A stretch of DNA of 64,000 bases from JBFWNG01 sp050251195 (GTDB lineage: Bacteria > Bdellovibrionota_B > Oligoflexia > Oligoflexales > Oligoflexaceae): positions 372,001-436,000 of the forward strand of contig JBFWNG010000002.1 in the NCBI GenBank assembly GCA_050251195.1, written 5' to 3'. Below the pieces are notes generated by a model, which made no database searches, was not told where the DNA came from, and worked only from the letters and a program-made list of their open reading frames with translations. The position numbers were made by a program, and so were the translations under genes. Positions 43,907-51,329 of the stretch are shown one piece after another (within the stretch, counting starts at the first letter, position 1; every line of letters begins with the position of its first letter).

Positions 43907-44752
43907 ATGACGACGACGACGTTCTTCCTTGTTCTCTTTTCTGCGGTTGTGCACGCGACTTGGAACTTTATGCTCAAAGGTTCCAGAAGCCATAAAGTCT
44001 CTGTGATCTGGCTTATGCAGCTGTTGTCGGGATTTTTCATGCTTCCCATCTGCTTTCTCGGATTCGGACCGCCGGATATAGCGCCCGAAGGTTGGGGGTG
44101 GGTTGGGGTGACAAGCTGCATCCATGCCGGCTATGTCGTGTTGTTGGGCTATGCTTATGAGCGGGGAAATATGTCGGTTGTTTATCCTGTGGCCCGCGGC
44201 GTGGGCGTCGTGGGCACGGCGTTGTTTGCGGCGGTTTTGGCGCTCGAAACAATTGCCGCGGGGGGAGTCGTTGGCGTAACGTTGGTTGCGCTAGGCATCC
44301 TGCTTTTGGGCCTTCGCACCATAACTGCATCCGATATCAAGACCCTCGTAATCGCAATCGGCGTAGGGCTAACCATCGTCTGCTTCTCGCTCGTCGATAA
44401 GATCGGCGTAACCTTTGTTAAGCCGATATACTACGTAAGCTTCATGAACGTTTTCTCGTCCATACTGCTCATTCCGTACATGTACGCGCATCTGAAGGAA
44501 CCTACGAAATTCGTCTGGATAAACGAACGGCGTAAGTGTTTTATTATCGGAATGACGGCGCTGATGACCTATTTAATTATTGTGTATGCGTATAAGCAGG
44601 CGCCGGCCTCATACGTAGTGGCGCTTCGCGAAACTTCGATTGTCTCGGGGGTGTTTCTCGGTGTCGTGGTGCTTAAGGAAAAAATAACTCCAAAGCAAAT
44701 CGTTGGCGTCGTTATGATTTGTCTTGGAGCTATCGTGATTCGACTTAGCTAA
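43907..44752 (+). CDS. EamA-family (DMT) transporter
   Basis: The ATG at 43907 begins a hydrophobic protein of 281 residues; the frame extends upstream without a signal or ribosome site. It has ten predicted membrane helices in two EamA repeats: HATWNFMLKGS at the start, then YVVLLGYAYERGNMSVVYPVARG in repeat one, and APASYVVALRETSIVSGVFLGVVVLKE in repeat two. Drug/metabolite transporters of this family export amino acids or small metabolites across the inner membrane. The cargo is not identifiable. Confidence 0.87.
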   Translation: MTTTTFFLVLFSAVVHATWNFMLKGSRSHKVSVIWLMQLLSGFFMLPICFLGFGPPDIAPEGWGWVGVTSCIHAGYVVLLGYAYERGNMSVVYPVARGVGVVGTALFAAVLALETIAAGGVVGVTLVALGILLLGLRTITASDIKTLVIAIGVGLTIVCFSLVDKIGVTFVKPIYYVSFMNVFSSILLIPYMYAHLKEPTKFVWINERRKCFIIGMTALMTYLIIVYAYKQAPASYVVALRETSIVSGVFLGVVVLKEKITPKQIVGVVMICLGAIVIRLS

Positions 44753-44794
44753 AAACTTTGCGCCCTTCGAGTGCTTAAACCGCAAAGGGCGCAA
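44752..44794 (-). terminator. Rho-independent terminator (minus strand)
   Basis: TTGCGCCCTT at 44758-44767 pairs with AAGGGCGCAA at 44785-44794 across 17 nt. On the minus strand the stem is followed by AGTTTTTAG. It ends the secreted-protein gene at 44810 and overlaps the end of the EamA gene. Confidence 0.75.
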
Positions 44795-44809
44795 GGAAAG
44801 CCAAAATTA

Positions 44810-45448
44810 TTAGAAAGCGTTTGCGCGGTCATAAACCTGGTTGGAAAGATCTGGGGCGAATCTTTCAACCATAAGCTTTTCGCTCATGGAGCTGGCTGGG
44901 CCGCAAAGCCCGCGCGGTACGCCAGACGATTGGCACGCTGCTCGCGCCGCCCAGTACGCAAAAGTACCTGCGACGGGTACAAAGTGAAGAGCATACTCTT
45001 GTTTCGGAGTTGGGCTATTCCATGTTCCGTTTGACATTGTTGGATCAAAAACAACGGGAATGCCGAAATTGATGACCTTGATGTCGTAAAGTCTTGTCTG
45101 TGAAATAACTTCGGGGCCCAAGACGTCTTCAAGTTGCTGGTACAGTTGTGCGAGATAATCATTGAGCGGGGTATGGTCACCCAGGTCGAACGACGCCATC
45201 ATTTGACCTTTTACGCTGTTCCATCGGCCCATCATCTCATCTGCTACTTGGTTCTCGTTGCGAGCTCTGAGTTCGAAGTTTGCTTCCTTGGTTATAAAGT
45301 CAACAGTTGCAACAGTAAGTTCGGACATATGTCCGTTGTTGATTTCGTTGTAGACATACCGGGAAGGGGTTTCGAACTTGAATTCGCTACTGTATGCAGA
45401 GCTTGTACCTGCAAAAGCTAAGCAAATTGCCAACATTCTTTTTCTCAT
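44810..45448 (-). CDS. Secreted protein of unknown function
   Basis: This 212-residue protein has a signal peptide (cleavage near TSSAYS) and ACAGGAGG upstream of ATG. The mature part begins with FKFETPSRYVYNEINNGH, followed by beta-strand and helix alternation, and ends in a Cys-containing segment (AACQSSG, RGLCGPAS). It is predicted to be periplasmic or secreted. I recognise no family. Confidence 0.7.
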   Translation of the reverse strand: MRKRMLAICLAFAGTSSAYSSEFKFETPSRYVYNEINNGHMSELTVATVDFITKEANFELRARNENQVADEMMGRWNSVKGQMMASFDLGDHTPLNDYLAQLYQQLEDVLGPEVISQTRLYDIKVINFGIPVVFDPTMSNGTWNSPTPKQEYALHFVPVAGTFAYWAARAACQSSGVPRGLCGPASSMSEKLMVERFAPDLSNQVYDRANAF

Positions 45449-45541
45449 AAATCCTCCTGTAAAATTCGTAAAACAGGTGATAGTTTCGAAGGTTTTGACC
45501 CGGATGTCTGTTTAGTATTTTTTAATTGACCGAGTTTTGCT

Positions 45542-46354
45542 ATGCATAGCTTGATCCAGGCTTCAAAGGTGAGTTCCTTGAGTATAGAAAATAACTGCGT
45601 CATAAAGGCGCAAGATAAAATTCGCAGAAAAATGGTCCAAGCGATGAGCTCGTATACCATGATCGAGGACGGCGACCGTATCTTAGTGGCTGTGTCGGGC
45701 GGCAAAGATAGCAGCATTATGGCGATACTTTTCGAGGAAATTCGTCGTCGAGCAAAGGTTAGTTTTGAATTGGCCTATGTTTTGGTGGACCAGAAGCAAC
45801 CTGGATTCAATATGACTGCTTATTCTCGCTGGATGCTTGACCAAGGTATCAAGGTTGACGTTATCGAAGAAGATACCTATTCCGTTGTCAAAGCAAAGAC
45901 CAAGGTCGGTAAAACTTATTGCGGACTGTGCTCAAGGCTGAGACGAGGCATCCTTTACACATATGCAAAGAAACATGGTTTTACAAAGATCGCATTAGGA
46001 CATCATCTCGATGACCTTAATGAGACAGTGCTAATGAATCTGTTTTATTCGGGCACAATGGCGGGCATGCCTCCAAAACTTAAAGCGGACGACGGATATA
46101 ACGTCGTCATCCGGCCTCTCTGTTTGGTTCCCGAAAGGGACCTGACGTCTTTGGCATCACTGCTCAAGATCCCTCTTATCCCGTGCAATCTTTGCGGTTC
46201 TCAAACGAATATGAAACGCAAAATGGTAAAGAAATTGCTCGCGCAACTCAGCACGACAAATGAGCGTTTGCCCTTTTCCCTCCTGGCCGCGCAGAAAAAC
46301 GTTCAACCAAGCCAACTGATGGATAAAAAACTATTTAACTTCGAGCAGTTTTGA
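45542..46354 (+). CDS. ttcA: tRNA 2-thiocytidine synthase TtcA
   Basis: This 270-residue cytoplasmic tRNA-thiolation enzyme has the PP-loop motif VSGGKDSS (residues 51-58) that binds ATP and activates C32 of tRNA. Two CxxC pairs, C127/C130 in CGLCSRLRRG and C215/C218 in PCNLCGSQ, are the ones that hold the [4Fe-4S] cluster. LGHHLDDLNETVLMNLF is also diagnostic. TtcA uses a persulfide-type sulfur source to make s2C32. An ATG start at 45542 is used; other starts a few codons in are possible. Confidence 0.96.
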   Translation: MHSLIQASKVSSLSIENNCVIKAQDKIRRKMVQAMSSYTMIEDGDRILVAVSGGKDSSIMAILFEEIRRRAKVSFELAYVLVDQKQPGFNMTAYSRWMLDQGIKVDVIEEDTYSVVKAKTKVGKTYCGLCSRLRRGILYTYAKKHGFTKIALGHHLDDLNETVLMNLFYSGTMAGMPPKLKADDGYNVVIRPLCLVPERDLTSLASLLKIPLIPCNLCGSQTNMKRKMVKKLLAQLSTTNERLPFSLLAAQKNVQPSQLMDKKLFNFEQF

Positions 46355-46432
46355 ACATAGAAATCTTAAGTTTTTTCTAACTCTTCCGATAGATCCCAGG
46401 AGTTCTTTTCGAACAATTCATAAGAGGTCACT

Positions 46433-47167
46433 ATGTTCTGGAGAATATTCGGAATTGCCTTGCTTGCTTTAGCTTTAACGCAAAGTTGCAAAAAACGCGG
46501 GAGCGAGCGGCAAGCTTCGCCCAAGATTGCTGTAGGGGCATCGCCGTCTCCGACGGGTTCTGAAGGTTCGGACGATACGACCAGCAAGGAAGGCAGTGGT
46601 TCCGATTGTATCGCGGATCTTGAAGCAGCATCTGCCAAAATTAGCAAAAAAGATGACGAAGATAAAGACGATGATGACGACAAAGATGATGATGACGACA
46701 AAGATGATGATGATGATAAAGACGACGATGACGACAAAGACGATGATGACGACAAAGATGATGATGATGATAAAGACGACGATGACGATAAAGACGACGA
46801 TGACAAAGATGACGACGACAAAGATGACGACGACAAAGTTGGCGGAGACAAGGGCACCGAAGGGGAATCGGGAGAAACAGGCACCGTCGAGAAAAAAGAG
46901 AATAAGAACTGTGAAGAGGGTGACGTCTGCTATAACTTTCACGTGAAGAAGATCTTTGAAAAGTCATGCATCGCGGCAGGCTGCCATGATACCGCAAGCG
47001 CGGTGAACAAGCCGGCGCTGGATTTCCCCACTTCAAAAACGGAGATTGCAAAAATCATAAAGGCGATCGAGGGAGGAACAATGCCCAAAGGCGACACCAA
47101 GCCTAAAGTGTGCGGTAGCGATCTTGACCTTCTGAAGAAATGGGAAAAGGATCCAGTTGAGAAATAA
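46433..47167 (+). CDS. Lys/Asp-repeat lipoprotein with cytochrome-c-like domain
   Basis: This lipoprotein (lipobox LTQSC) of 244 residues has a central low-complexity region of alternating Lys and Asp runs from about residue 75 to 135. A C-terminal domain follows: CYNFHVKKIFEKSCIAAGCHD, then MPKGDTKPKVCGSDLDLLKKWEKD. The latter resembles the cytochrome-c pattern in which the distal segment supplies a Met ligand. The heme motif would be C(x)4CH rather than CxxCH, so heme attachment is doubtful. The acidic spacer probably holds the domain away from the membrane. Confidence 0.8.
   Translation: MFWRIFGIALLALALTQSCKKRGSERQASPKIAVGASPSPTGSEGSDDTTSKEGSGSDCIADLEAASAKISKKDDEDKDDDDDKDDDDDKDDDDDKDDDDDKDDDDDKDDDDDKDDDDDKDDDDKDDDDKDDDDKVGGDKGTEGESGETGTVEKKENKNCEEGDVCYNFHVKKIFEKSCIAAGCHDTASAVNKPALDFPTSKTEIAKIIKAIEGGTMPKGDTKPKVCGSDLDLLKKWEKDPVEK
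46664..46834 (+). repeat. Tandem repeat encoding KDDDDD and KDDDD units
   Basis: Counting codons gives seven 18-bp units (Lys plus five Asp) and then three 15-bp units (Lys plus four Asp), all in frame. Asp codons alternate between GAT and GAC in a pattern that itself repeats, so the array grew by unequal exchange or slippage. The 15-bp units read DDDDK, which is the enteropeptidase recognition sequence, presumably by coincidence. Confidence 0.85.
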
Positions 47168-47198
47168 ACTGGATTTTTCTCACAAAATATCCAACACT

Positions 47199-47238
47199 GC
47201 CTCTAAACCGAAAGAAACGGTGTAGAGGCTTTTTCTTT
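47199..47238 (+). terminator. Rho-independent terminator
   Basis: A 12-bp stem with one mismatch (47199-47210 with 47218-47229), a 7-nt loop and a following TTTTTCTTT tract end the repeat lipoprotein gene. The putative next start codon (TTG at 47237) lies inside its T tract. Confidence 0.85.
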
Positions 47239-47596
47239 GAGAATTTTGTTTAGCGCTATCCTTGCAACCGTAGCAGCAATGTCTGTTTCCAGAAGTCTGG
47301 CGGCTGACGGCGAACGGCCACTTGCTGAACCATCGAGTTGGTTTGCCGATTTTAACACCTGTTGCGCGCGCATGTCGGTGGAAGCATACTCGATCAAGAT
47401 TTGGTCAAGTAAGTCTGAAATTTTGAACCTTCGACAGCAGTCGAAAAGCTCGGTACAAAATTCTCTTCGATCCCTTAACCTTTGGCAGGGCGGTAAAATC
47501 GAGGCTATGTTTGTAGCTTATGGTCCTGGCAGGGAAGGAAGGTTAAGCTACCTTACCCAGGCTTATTACGCCGGCTATCCGCCCAATGTTCGGTAA
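47237..47596 (+). CDS. Small secreted protein of unknown function
   Basis: This 119-residue protein has a signal peptide (MSVSRSLAAD, cleavage near residue 22). The mature part has two adjacent cysteines (NTCCAR) and a Tyr/Gly-rich end (LSYLTQAYYAGYPPNVR). The best start is TTG at 47237, which sits within the T tract of the preceding terminator and lacks a clear ribosome site, so expression is uncertain. The coding look of the frame supports a gene. Function unknown. Confidence 0.5.
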   Translation: MRILFSAILATVAAMSVSRSLAADGERPLAEPSSWFADFNTCCARMSVEAYSIKIWSSKSEILNLRQQSKSSVQNSLRSLNLWQGGKIEAMFVAYGPGREGRLSYLTQAYYAGYPPNVR

Positions 47597-47722
47597 TCAG
47601 TCGAAATCGCTATTGTTTTTATATTTAGAAAAAAGAAATTTTTTTTAAATAAATAATCTTTCGTTCGTTCCGAATAAAAAGTCGTCAAGTTTGGCTGTTA
47701 TTTCACCAGGGAGGGCGACAGC

Positions 47723-48613
47723 ATGCGGACGACATTTTTAAGAGCTCTATTTACTCTGTTTATTGGTGGTGATCTTCTCGCGGCGGAACAACAATTTCTT
47801 CCTGAAAACACTCTTTTCTTGGAAGACAATAAAGACAAGGTCGGCCTCGAAATCGAAGAAGCGACTTTTAACAAAATAATAGACACCGTAACGGCACCGT
47901 TCGAAGGTCTCGCTTCAAGTCATGGCGCACAGTTGGTGGTGGAAAAACTTTGGGATGATCCGACGGTCAACGCTCAAGCGACCCAAGACGAGTCCATCTG
48001 GACGGTTCGATTTTTTGGAGGATTAGCGAGACGTCCGGAGATTACAAAGGACGGTTTTGCACTCATAGTATGTCATGAATTAGGGCACCACTTTGGAGGA
48101 TACCCTTTCATTTTCGAGTGGGGACCTTGGCCCCTGAGCGTAGAAGGGAATGCCGATTACTATGCGACCCATTACTGTTTGCGCAGTCTTTGGGAGGGAC
48201 AAGACAATTCCGAGTATGGCAATACCGTTCCCAAACCCCTTAAAACCAAGTGCGACCAGACATGGAATGACAAAGCCACTCGCGATCTATGTTATCGAAT
48301 ATCGCTTGCCGGATTCTCCGCAGCGGACCTGTCGAGCAAGCTCAACGATGAGCCGCTTAGTATCGATGCCACGGACCCAGAGGAAGCATCTGGCACTCTC
48401 AACTGGCATCCCGTAGCCCAATGCCGCTTCGACACCTATGTTGCAGGGGCTCTTTGCAAGGTTCCGTTCAACCCGCAAATCATCCCAGGGAAAGACCACC
48501 CGAGCGGTCAGCGCAGCGCGGATGCCATGAACGAAGCAATGCGCGTAAGCTGTCCAGATTCAACCGTCGGATCCCGACCAAAATGCTGGTTCGACCCCAA
48601 CGACGTCTGGTAA
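47723..48613 (+). CDS. Secreted M48-like zinc metalloprotease
   Basis: This 296-residue protein has a signal peptide (cleavage near LLAAE) and GGGAGGGCGACAGC upstream of ATG. The zinc site is HELGHH at residues 118-123, with E119 as general base and E141 in VEGNADYYATHYC as the probable third ligand; this HEXXH...ExxAD order is that of M48-type gluzincins. Several Cys after the motif (YCLRSLW, KCDQTW, DLCYRI) suggest disulfides. It should act in the periplasm or outside. The 126 bases upstream are AT-rich and gene-free. Confidence 0.8.
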   Translation: MRTTFLRALFTLFIGGDLLAAEQQFLPENTLFLEDNKDKVGLEIEEATFNKIIDTVTAPFEGLASSHGAQLVVEKLWDDPTVNAQATQDESIWTVRFFGGLARRPEITKDGFALIVCHELGHHFGGYPFIFEWGPWPLSVEGNADYYATHYCLRSLWEGQDNSEYGNTVPKPLKTKCDQTWNDKATRDLCYRISLAGFSAADLSSKLNDEPLSIDATDPEEASGTLNWHPVAQCRFDTYVAGALCKVPFNPQIIPGKDHPSGQRSADAMNEAMRVSCPDSTVGSRPKCWFDPNDVW

Positions 48614-48615
48614 TA

Positions 48616-48744
48616 GCCACCCACCTGTCCCCTCAAACAATTATTGGGCGTTCGACTGTCCCCATAATTGCTATGGGGACACCTACCTGTCCCCGTAACT
48701 AATTATTGGGCGTTCGACTGTCCCTGTAATGCCCTCTAGGGACA
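48616..48744 (-). repeat. Left array of RAYT-associated repeats
   Basis: A 48-bp core (48616-48663) and a diverged copy (48680-48724) are the reverse complement of the three downstream copies. Each contains CGAACGCCCAATAATT, bounded by GGGGACAG on both sides. Between and after them are two hairpins: TGTCCCCATA/TATGGGGACA at 48657-48666 and 48672-48681, and TGTCCCT/AGGGACA at 48719-48725 and 48738-48744. Confidence 0.85.
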
Positions 48745-48815
48745 TTTGATTTGATAGGCATGGATTCTTGATGAAGTCACCCCAAGTCGTTCGCCATTTC
48801 TGCTATTAAATTGAC

Positions 48816-49469
48816 ATGCCCAGATCTCCTAGAATAGTTATCCCTCATATGCCGCACCACGTGACCCATCGTGGAACGAGAAGGCAGTCAACATTTTTTT
48901 CCGATAAAGACTATCAAGCGTACATCGATACGCTGAGTCAGTGTTGCCGATATTTCGGTGTCAAAATAATTGCCTATTGCTTAATGCCCAATCACGTACA
49001 TCTCGTTTGTGAACCGGAACGAGAGGACTCCCTTCGCTTCGCAATTGGAACGGCCCATGAAACGTACTCAAAGCAAATCAATTATGAAAAGGGGTGGAGT
49101 GGACATTTGTGGCAAGGCCGTTTTTTTTCAGCTCCCATGGACGAAGAATACCTCGCCGCTTGCGTTCGTTATGTTGAGATGAATCCGGTTCGCGCGGGGA
49201 TTTGCGAAAGCCCTCTTTCCTATCGCTGGAGCAGCGCTCAGGCCCATGTTAATGGCGCAGATGACAAACTTGTAAAGGTTGCGCCTATGCTTGACCGATT
49301 TCCAGATTGGGAAGATTTCCTAGGTTTAGAAGTTAATGCAAACGATCTTGACTGTATCCGCATGAGATCCAGGACAGGTCGGCCCATAGGCTCCGATTCG
49401 TTTCTTAAAGATCTGGAAAATATAACGGGCCGCGCATTTCTGAAGCAAAAGCCCGGGCGTAAGTTGTAA
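48816..49469 (+). CDS. REP-associated tyrosine transposase (RAYT, Y1 family)
   Basis: This 217-residue protein has the HUH/Y1 transposase core seen in IS200-like RAYT proteins. It starts RSPRIVIPHMPHHVTHRGT, and has the metal-binding HxH in YCLMPNHVHLVCEPE. The catalytic-Tyr helix is CVRYVEMNPVRAGIC, followed by SYRWSSAQAH, a RAYT hallmark. RAYTs bind and nick REP hairpins and are held responsible for REP dispersal. The coding frame appears intact, so it may be functional. It is the only transposase in the window. Confidence 0.93.
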   Translation: MPRSPRIVIPHMPHHVTHRGTRRQSTFFSDKDYQAYIDTLSQCCRYFGVKIIAYCLMPNHVHLVCEPEREDSLRFAIGTAHETYSKQINYEKGWSGHLWQGRFFSAPMDEEYLAACVRYVEMNPVRAGICESPLSYRWSSAQAHVNGADDKLVKVAPMLDRFPDWEDFLGLEVNANDLDCIRMRSRTGRPIGSDSFLKDLENITGRAFLKQKPGRKL

Positions 49470-49511
49470 TTCCGTGCACAATTGATTCATTTTATTAGCT
49501 CGTCTCGAACC

Positions 49512-49713
49512 GAATTAGAGGGACAGTCGAACGCCCAATAATTGTTTAAGGGGACAGGCGGGTGGCCCTGAAGCTGGTTGTAGCGAATTAAGGGGACAGT
49601 CGAACGCCCAATAATTGTTTAAGGGGACAGGCGGGTGGCCCTGAACGCTGGTTGTAGCGAATTAAGGGGACAGTCGAACGCCCAATAATTGTTTAAGGGG
49701 ACAGGTGGGTGGG
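49512..49713 (+). repeat. Right array: three tandem RAYT-associated repeats
   Basis: Three copies in tandem with period 73-74 bp: 49512-49584, 49585-49658 and a truncated one from 49659. The 48-bp cores lie at 49519-49566, 49592-49639 and 49666-49713. The last enters the 3' end of the glycosyltransferase gene. Confidence 0.9.
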
Positions 49714-50454
49714 GTGGGATTTTTTGTGGCGGGAGCGAAGGCTGGGGACCATGAGCATCGCTTCTAGGACGATTCGAAACGACATTTTGGAGTGGCCGAC
49801 ACGTCGGTCGACGAAGATGATGGGGATTTCGGTTGTGCGCAGGTTGGCTAGGTGCGCGGAGTATTTGAGCTCTATTTGAAAGGCGTAGCCTTCGCTGCGA
49901 ATGGCCTTGAGATCGATTTTGGTAAGGGCTTTTTTGGTCCAGCCGTTGAAACCGCCGGTAAGATCTTTTGTCTGGACGCCTAAGATGAGACGTCCGTAGA
50001 ACGAACCAAACCTGCTGATCCAGCGTCGCATAACATGCCAGTTTTTTGTGCCGCCGCCTGCGATGTAGCGGCTGCCGATTACGACGTCGGACGTTTGCAA
50101 TGCGTTCAGCATGGAGGGGAGGTAGGCCGGATTATGCGACAGGTCGGCGTCCATCTCGATAACGTTGTCGTAGCCACGCGCTAGCGCCCATGCAAACCCC
50201 GTAAGATAGGCTGTTCCAAGGCCCAACTTGGATGGACGGGCTAGCATGAACACCTGCTCTGGTTTGAGGCTTTTGCGCGCATTGATCTTCTGTTGTGTTC
50301 CGTCGAGACTGTTGTCGTCTACGAACAGAACGTGGACGTGAGGTACATTGCTAAATATCCCGTCAAGAAGAAGATCGATGTTTTCTTCTTCTTCATACGT
50401 GGGAACAATAATGAGCGTTTTAGGCGCGACCTTAGCGGCATCTATCATATGCAT
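49693..50454 (-). CDS. GT2 glycosyltransferase, polyprenol-phosphate mannose/glucose synthase type
   Basis: This 253-residue enzyme is of the dolichol/polyprenol-monophosphate mannose synthase type. It has the start LIIVPTYEEEENIDLLL, then VLFVDDNSLDGT (NDP-sugar binding), LGLGTAYLTGF, the DxD-like VIEMDADLSHNP, and VIGSRYIAGGGTKNW, followed by MSFRIVLEAM near the end. It has no C-terminal membrane pair, so it is the soluble, membrane-associated type that transfers a sugar from a nucleotide sugar to polyprenyl phosphate. Its last eight codons and stop codon (TAA at 49695-49693) lie in repeat copy 3. The ATG lacks a strong ribosome site. Confidence 0.9.
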   Translation of the reverse strand: MHMIDAAKVAPKTLIIVPTYEEEENIDLLLDGIFSNVPHVHVLFVDDNSLDGTQQKINARKSLKPEQVFMLARPSKLGLGTAYLTGFAWALARGYDNVIEMDADLSHNPAYLPSMLNALQTSDVVIGSRYIAGGGTKNWHVMRRWISRFGSFYGRLILGVQTKDLTGGFNGWTKKALTKIDLKAIRSEGYAFQIELKYSAHLANLRTTEIPIIFVDRRVGHSKMSFRIVLEAMLMVPSLRSRHKKSHPTHLSP

Positions 50455-50523
50455 TTGACTTTATTATTAAAATATTGGAAAAACAAATGGTTTTGATGTG
50501 TCCGGAACTGAAAAGAGGTCAAT

Positions 50524-51240
50524 ATGATGAGGTTAAAACATCTCCGCAAGAAATTCCAAAGCTCCGCAGTTGTTTCCACGCTCATGGGGCTAGGGTTATT
50601 TGGTCAGAGCGCGAACGCCCAGTTGATAACCGCGCCTGTTGCTCCCGAAAATTCTCGGTTTTGGGGTGCGTACCTTTCGCTCAACGAAGTTGATTACGAA
50701 TTGGAGAACAATACAAGTGCTGAAATTGATCGAAAAATATTGGGCGTTGACTTCAATAATCCCATAAATGAAAAGATTTCTGTGTTTGGACACGGCGGCC
50801 TTATATTCGATTCTGAATTGGATCCCGGCACGGCCGATGACGGCAAAGGATTGATCTTCGGCGGCGGTTTGCGCGCCTCGGTGTTCAGAACACAAGGGAT
50901 CGAGTTCTTCGGCTACGGGTTACTTGACTATTCCTATGAAAAGCTCGAAGTCGGCGACGACAACGAAACCATAAAATTAATGGAGCTTATCGCCGGCGGC
51001 AGCGCAACATTCCGAGGCCTGGACAATTTAGTTCCTTATGCTGCCGTTGAATTGGTTCCCTTTAGCGACGGTGAGGGAGAGCTTGATGCGGGAAATAAGA
51101 TCGAGTTTGACATAGAACGAGACGATTTCTTGGGATTGAAGCTTGGGACGTTTATTAACCTAAAAGGCATGTTCATCCGACCGGAGATCGCTCTTCTGCA
51201 TGAACAAACCTTTTCGATCGCATTCTTAAGCGCGTTCTAA
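50524..51240 (+). CDS. Outer-membrane-barrel-like protein
   Basis: This 238-residue protein has a signal peptide with cleavage after SANAQ. The mature part has regularly spaced amphipathic strands (FWGAYLSLNEVDYELE, GLIFGGGLRASVF, FFGYGLLDYSYEKLE, MFIRPEIALLHEQT) and ends SIAFLSAF with terminal Phe, as expected for an outer-membrane beta-barrel. The ATG starts 3 nt after GGTCAAT. No specific family recognised. It is followed by a terminator. Confidence 0.75.
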   Translation: MMRLKHLRKKFQSSAVVSTLMGLGLFGQSANAQLITAPVAPENSRFWGAYLSLNEVDYELENNTSAEIDRKILGVDFNNPINEKISVFGHGGLIFDSELDPGTADDGKGLIFGGGLRASVFRTQGIEFFGYGLLDYSYEKLEVGDDNETIKLMELIAGGSATFRGLDNLVPYAAVELVPFSDGEGELDAGNKIEFDIERDDFLGLKLGTFINLKGMFIRPEIALLHEQTFSIAFLSAF

Positions 51241-51275
51241 GATTCTTACCTGACTATTACCTTATTACTTTGCTA

Positions 51276-51310
51276 CCCCTTTCCGATATCGAAAGGGGTT
51301 TGTTTTTTGG
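51276..51310 (+). terminator. Rho-independent terminator
   Basis: CCCCTTTC at 51276-51283 pairs with GAAAGGGG at 51291-51298 and is followed by TTTGTTTTTT. It ends the barrel gene; the next gene starts 20 bases later. Confidence 0.88.
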
Positions 51311-51329
51311 AAGTTCGAGCCAGGGGCCT

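Larger units (their letters stand above)
48616..49713 (+). mobile_element. REP-associated tyrosine transposase unit
   Basis: A Y1-type transposase gene lies between opposed arrays of the same repeat: two copies on the left in one orientation, three on the right in the other. The left 48-bp core and the right cores match at nearly every base after inversion. This is the typical REPtron organisation of RAYT genes with their REP sequences. No target duplication was sought. Confidence 0.85.

Noticed and set aside
46366..46884. Long minus-strand frame of Ser/Leu repeats opposite the Lys/Asp array
   Set aside because: It is the complement of a low-complexity repeat; its composition follows from GAT/GAC/AAA codons on the other strand and it lacks a ribosome site.
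51270..51329. Upstream start for the potassium channel
   Set aside because: It would place the N-terminus across the terminator; the ATG with AGGGG at 51330 is better.
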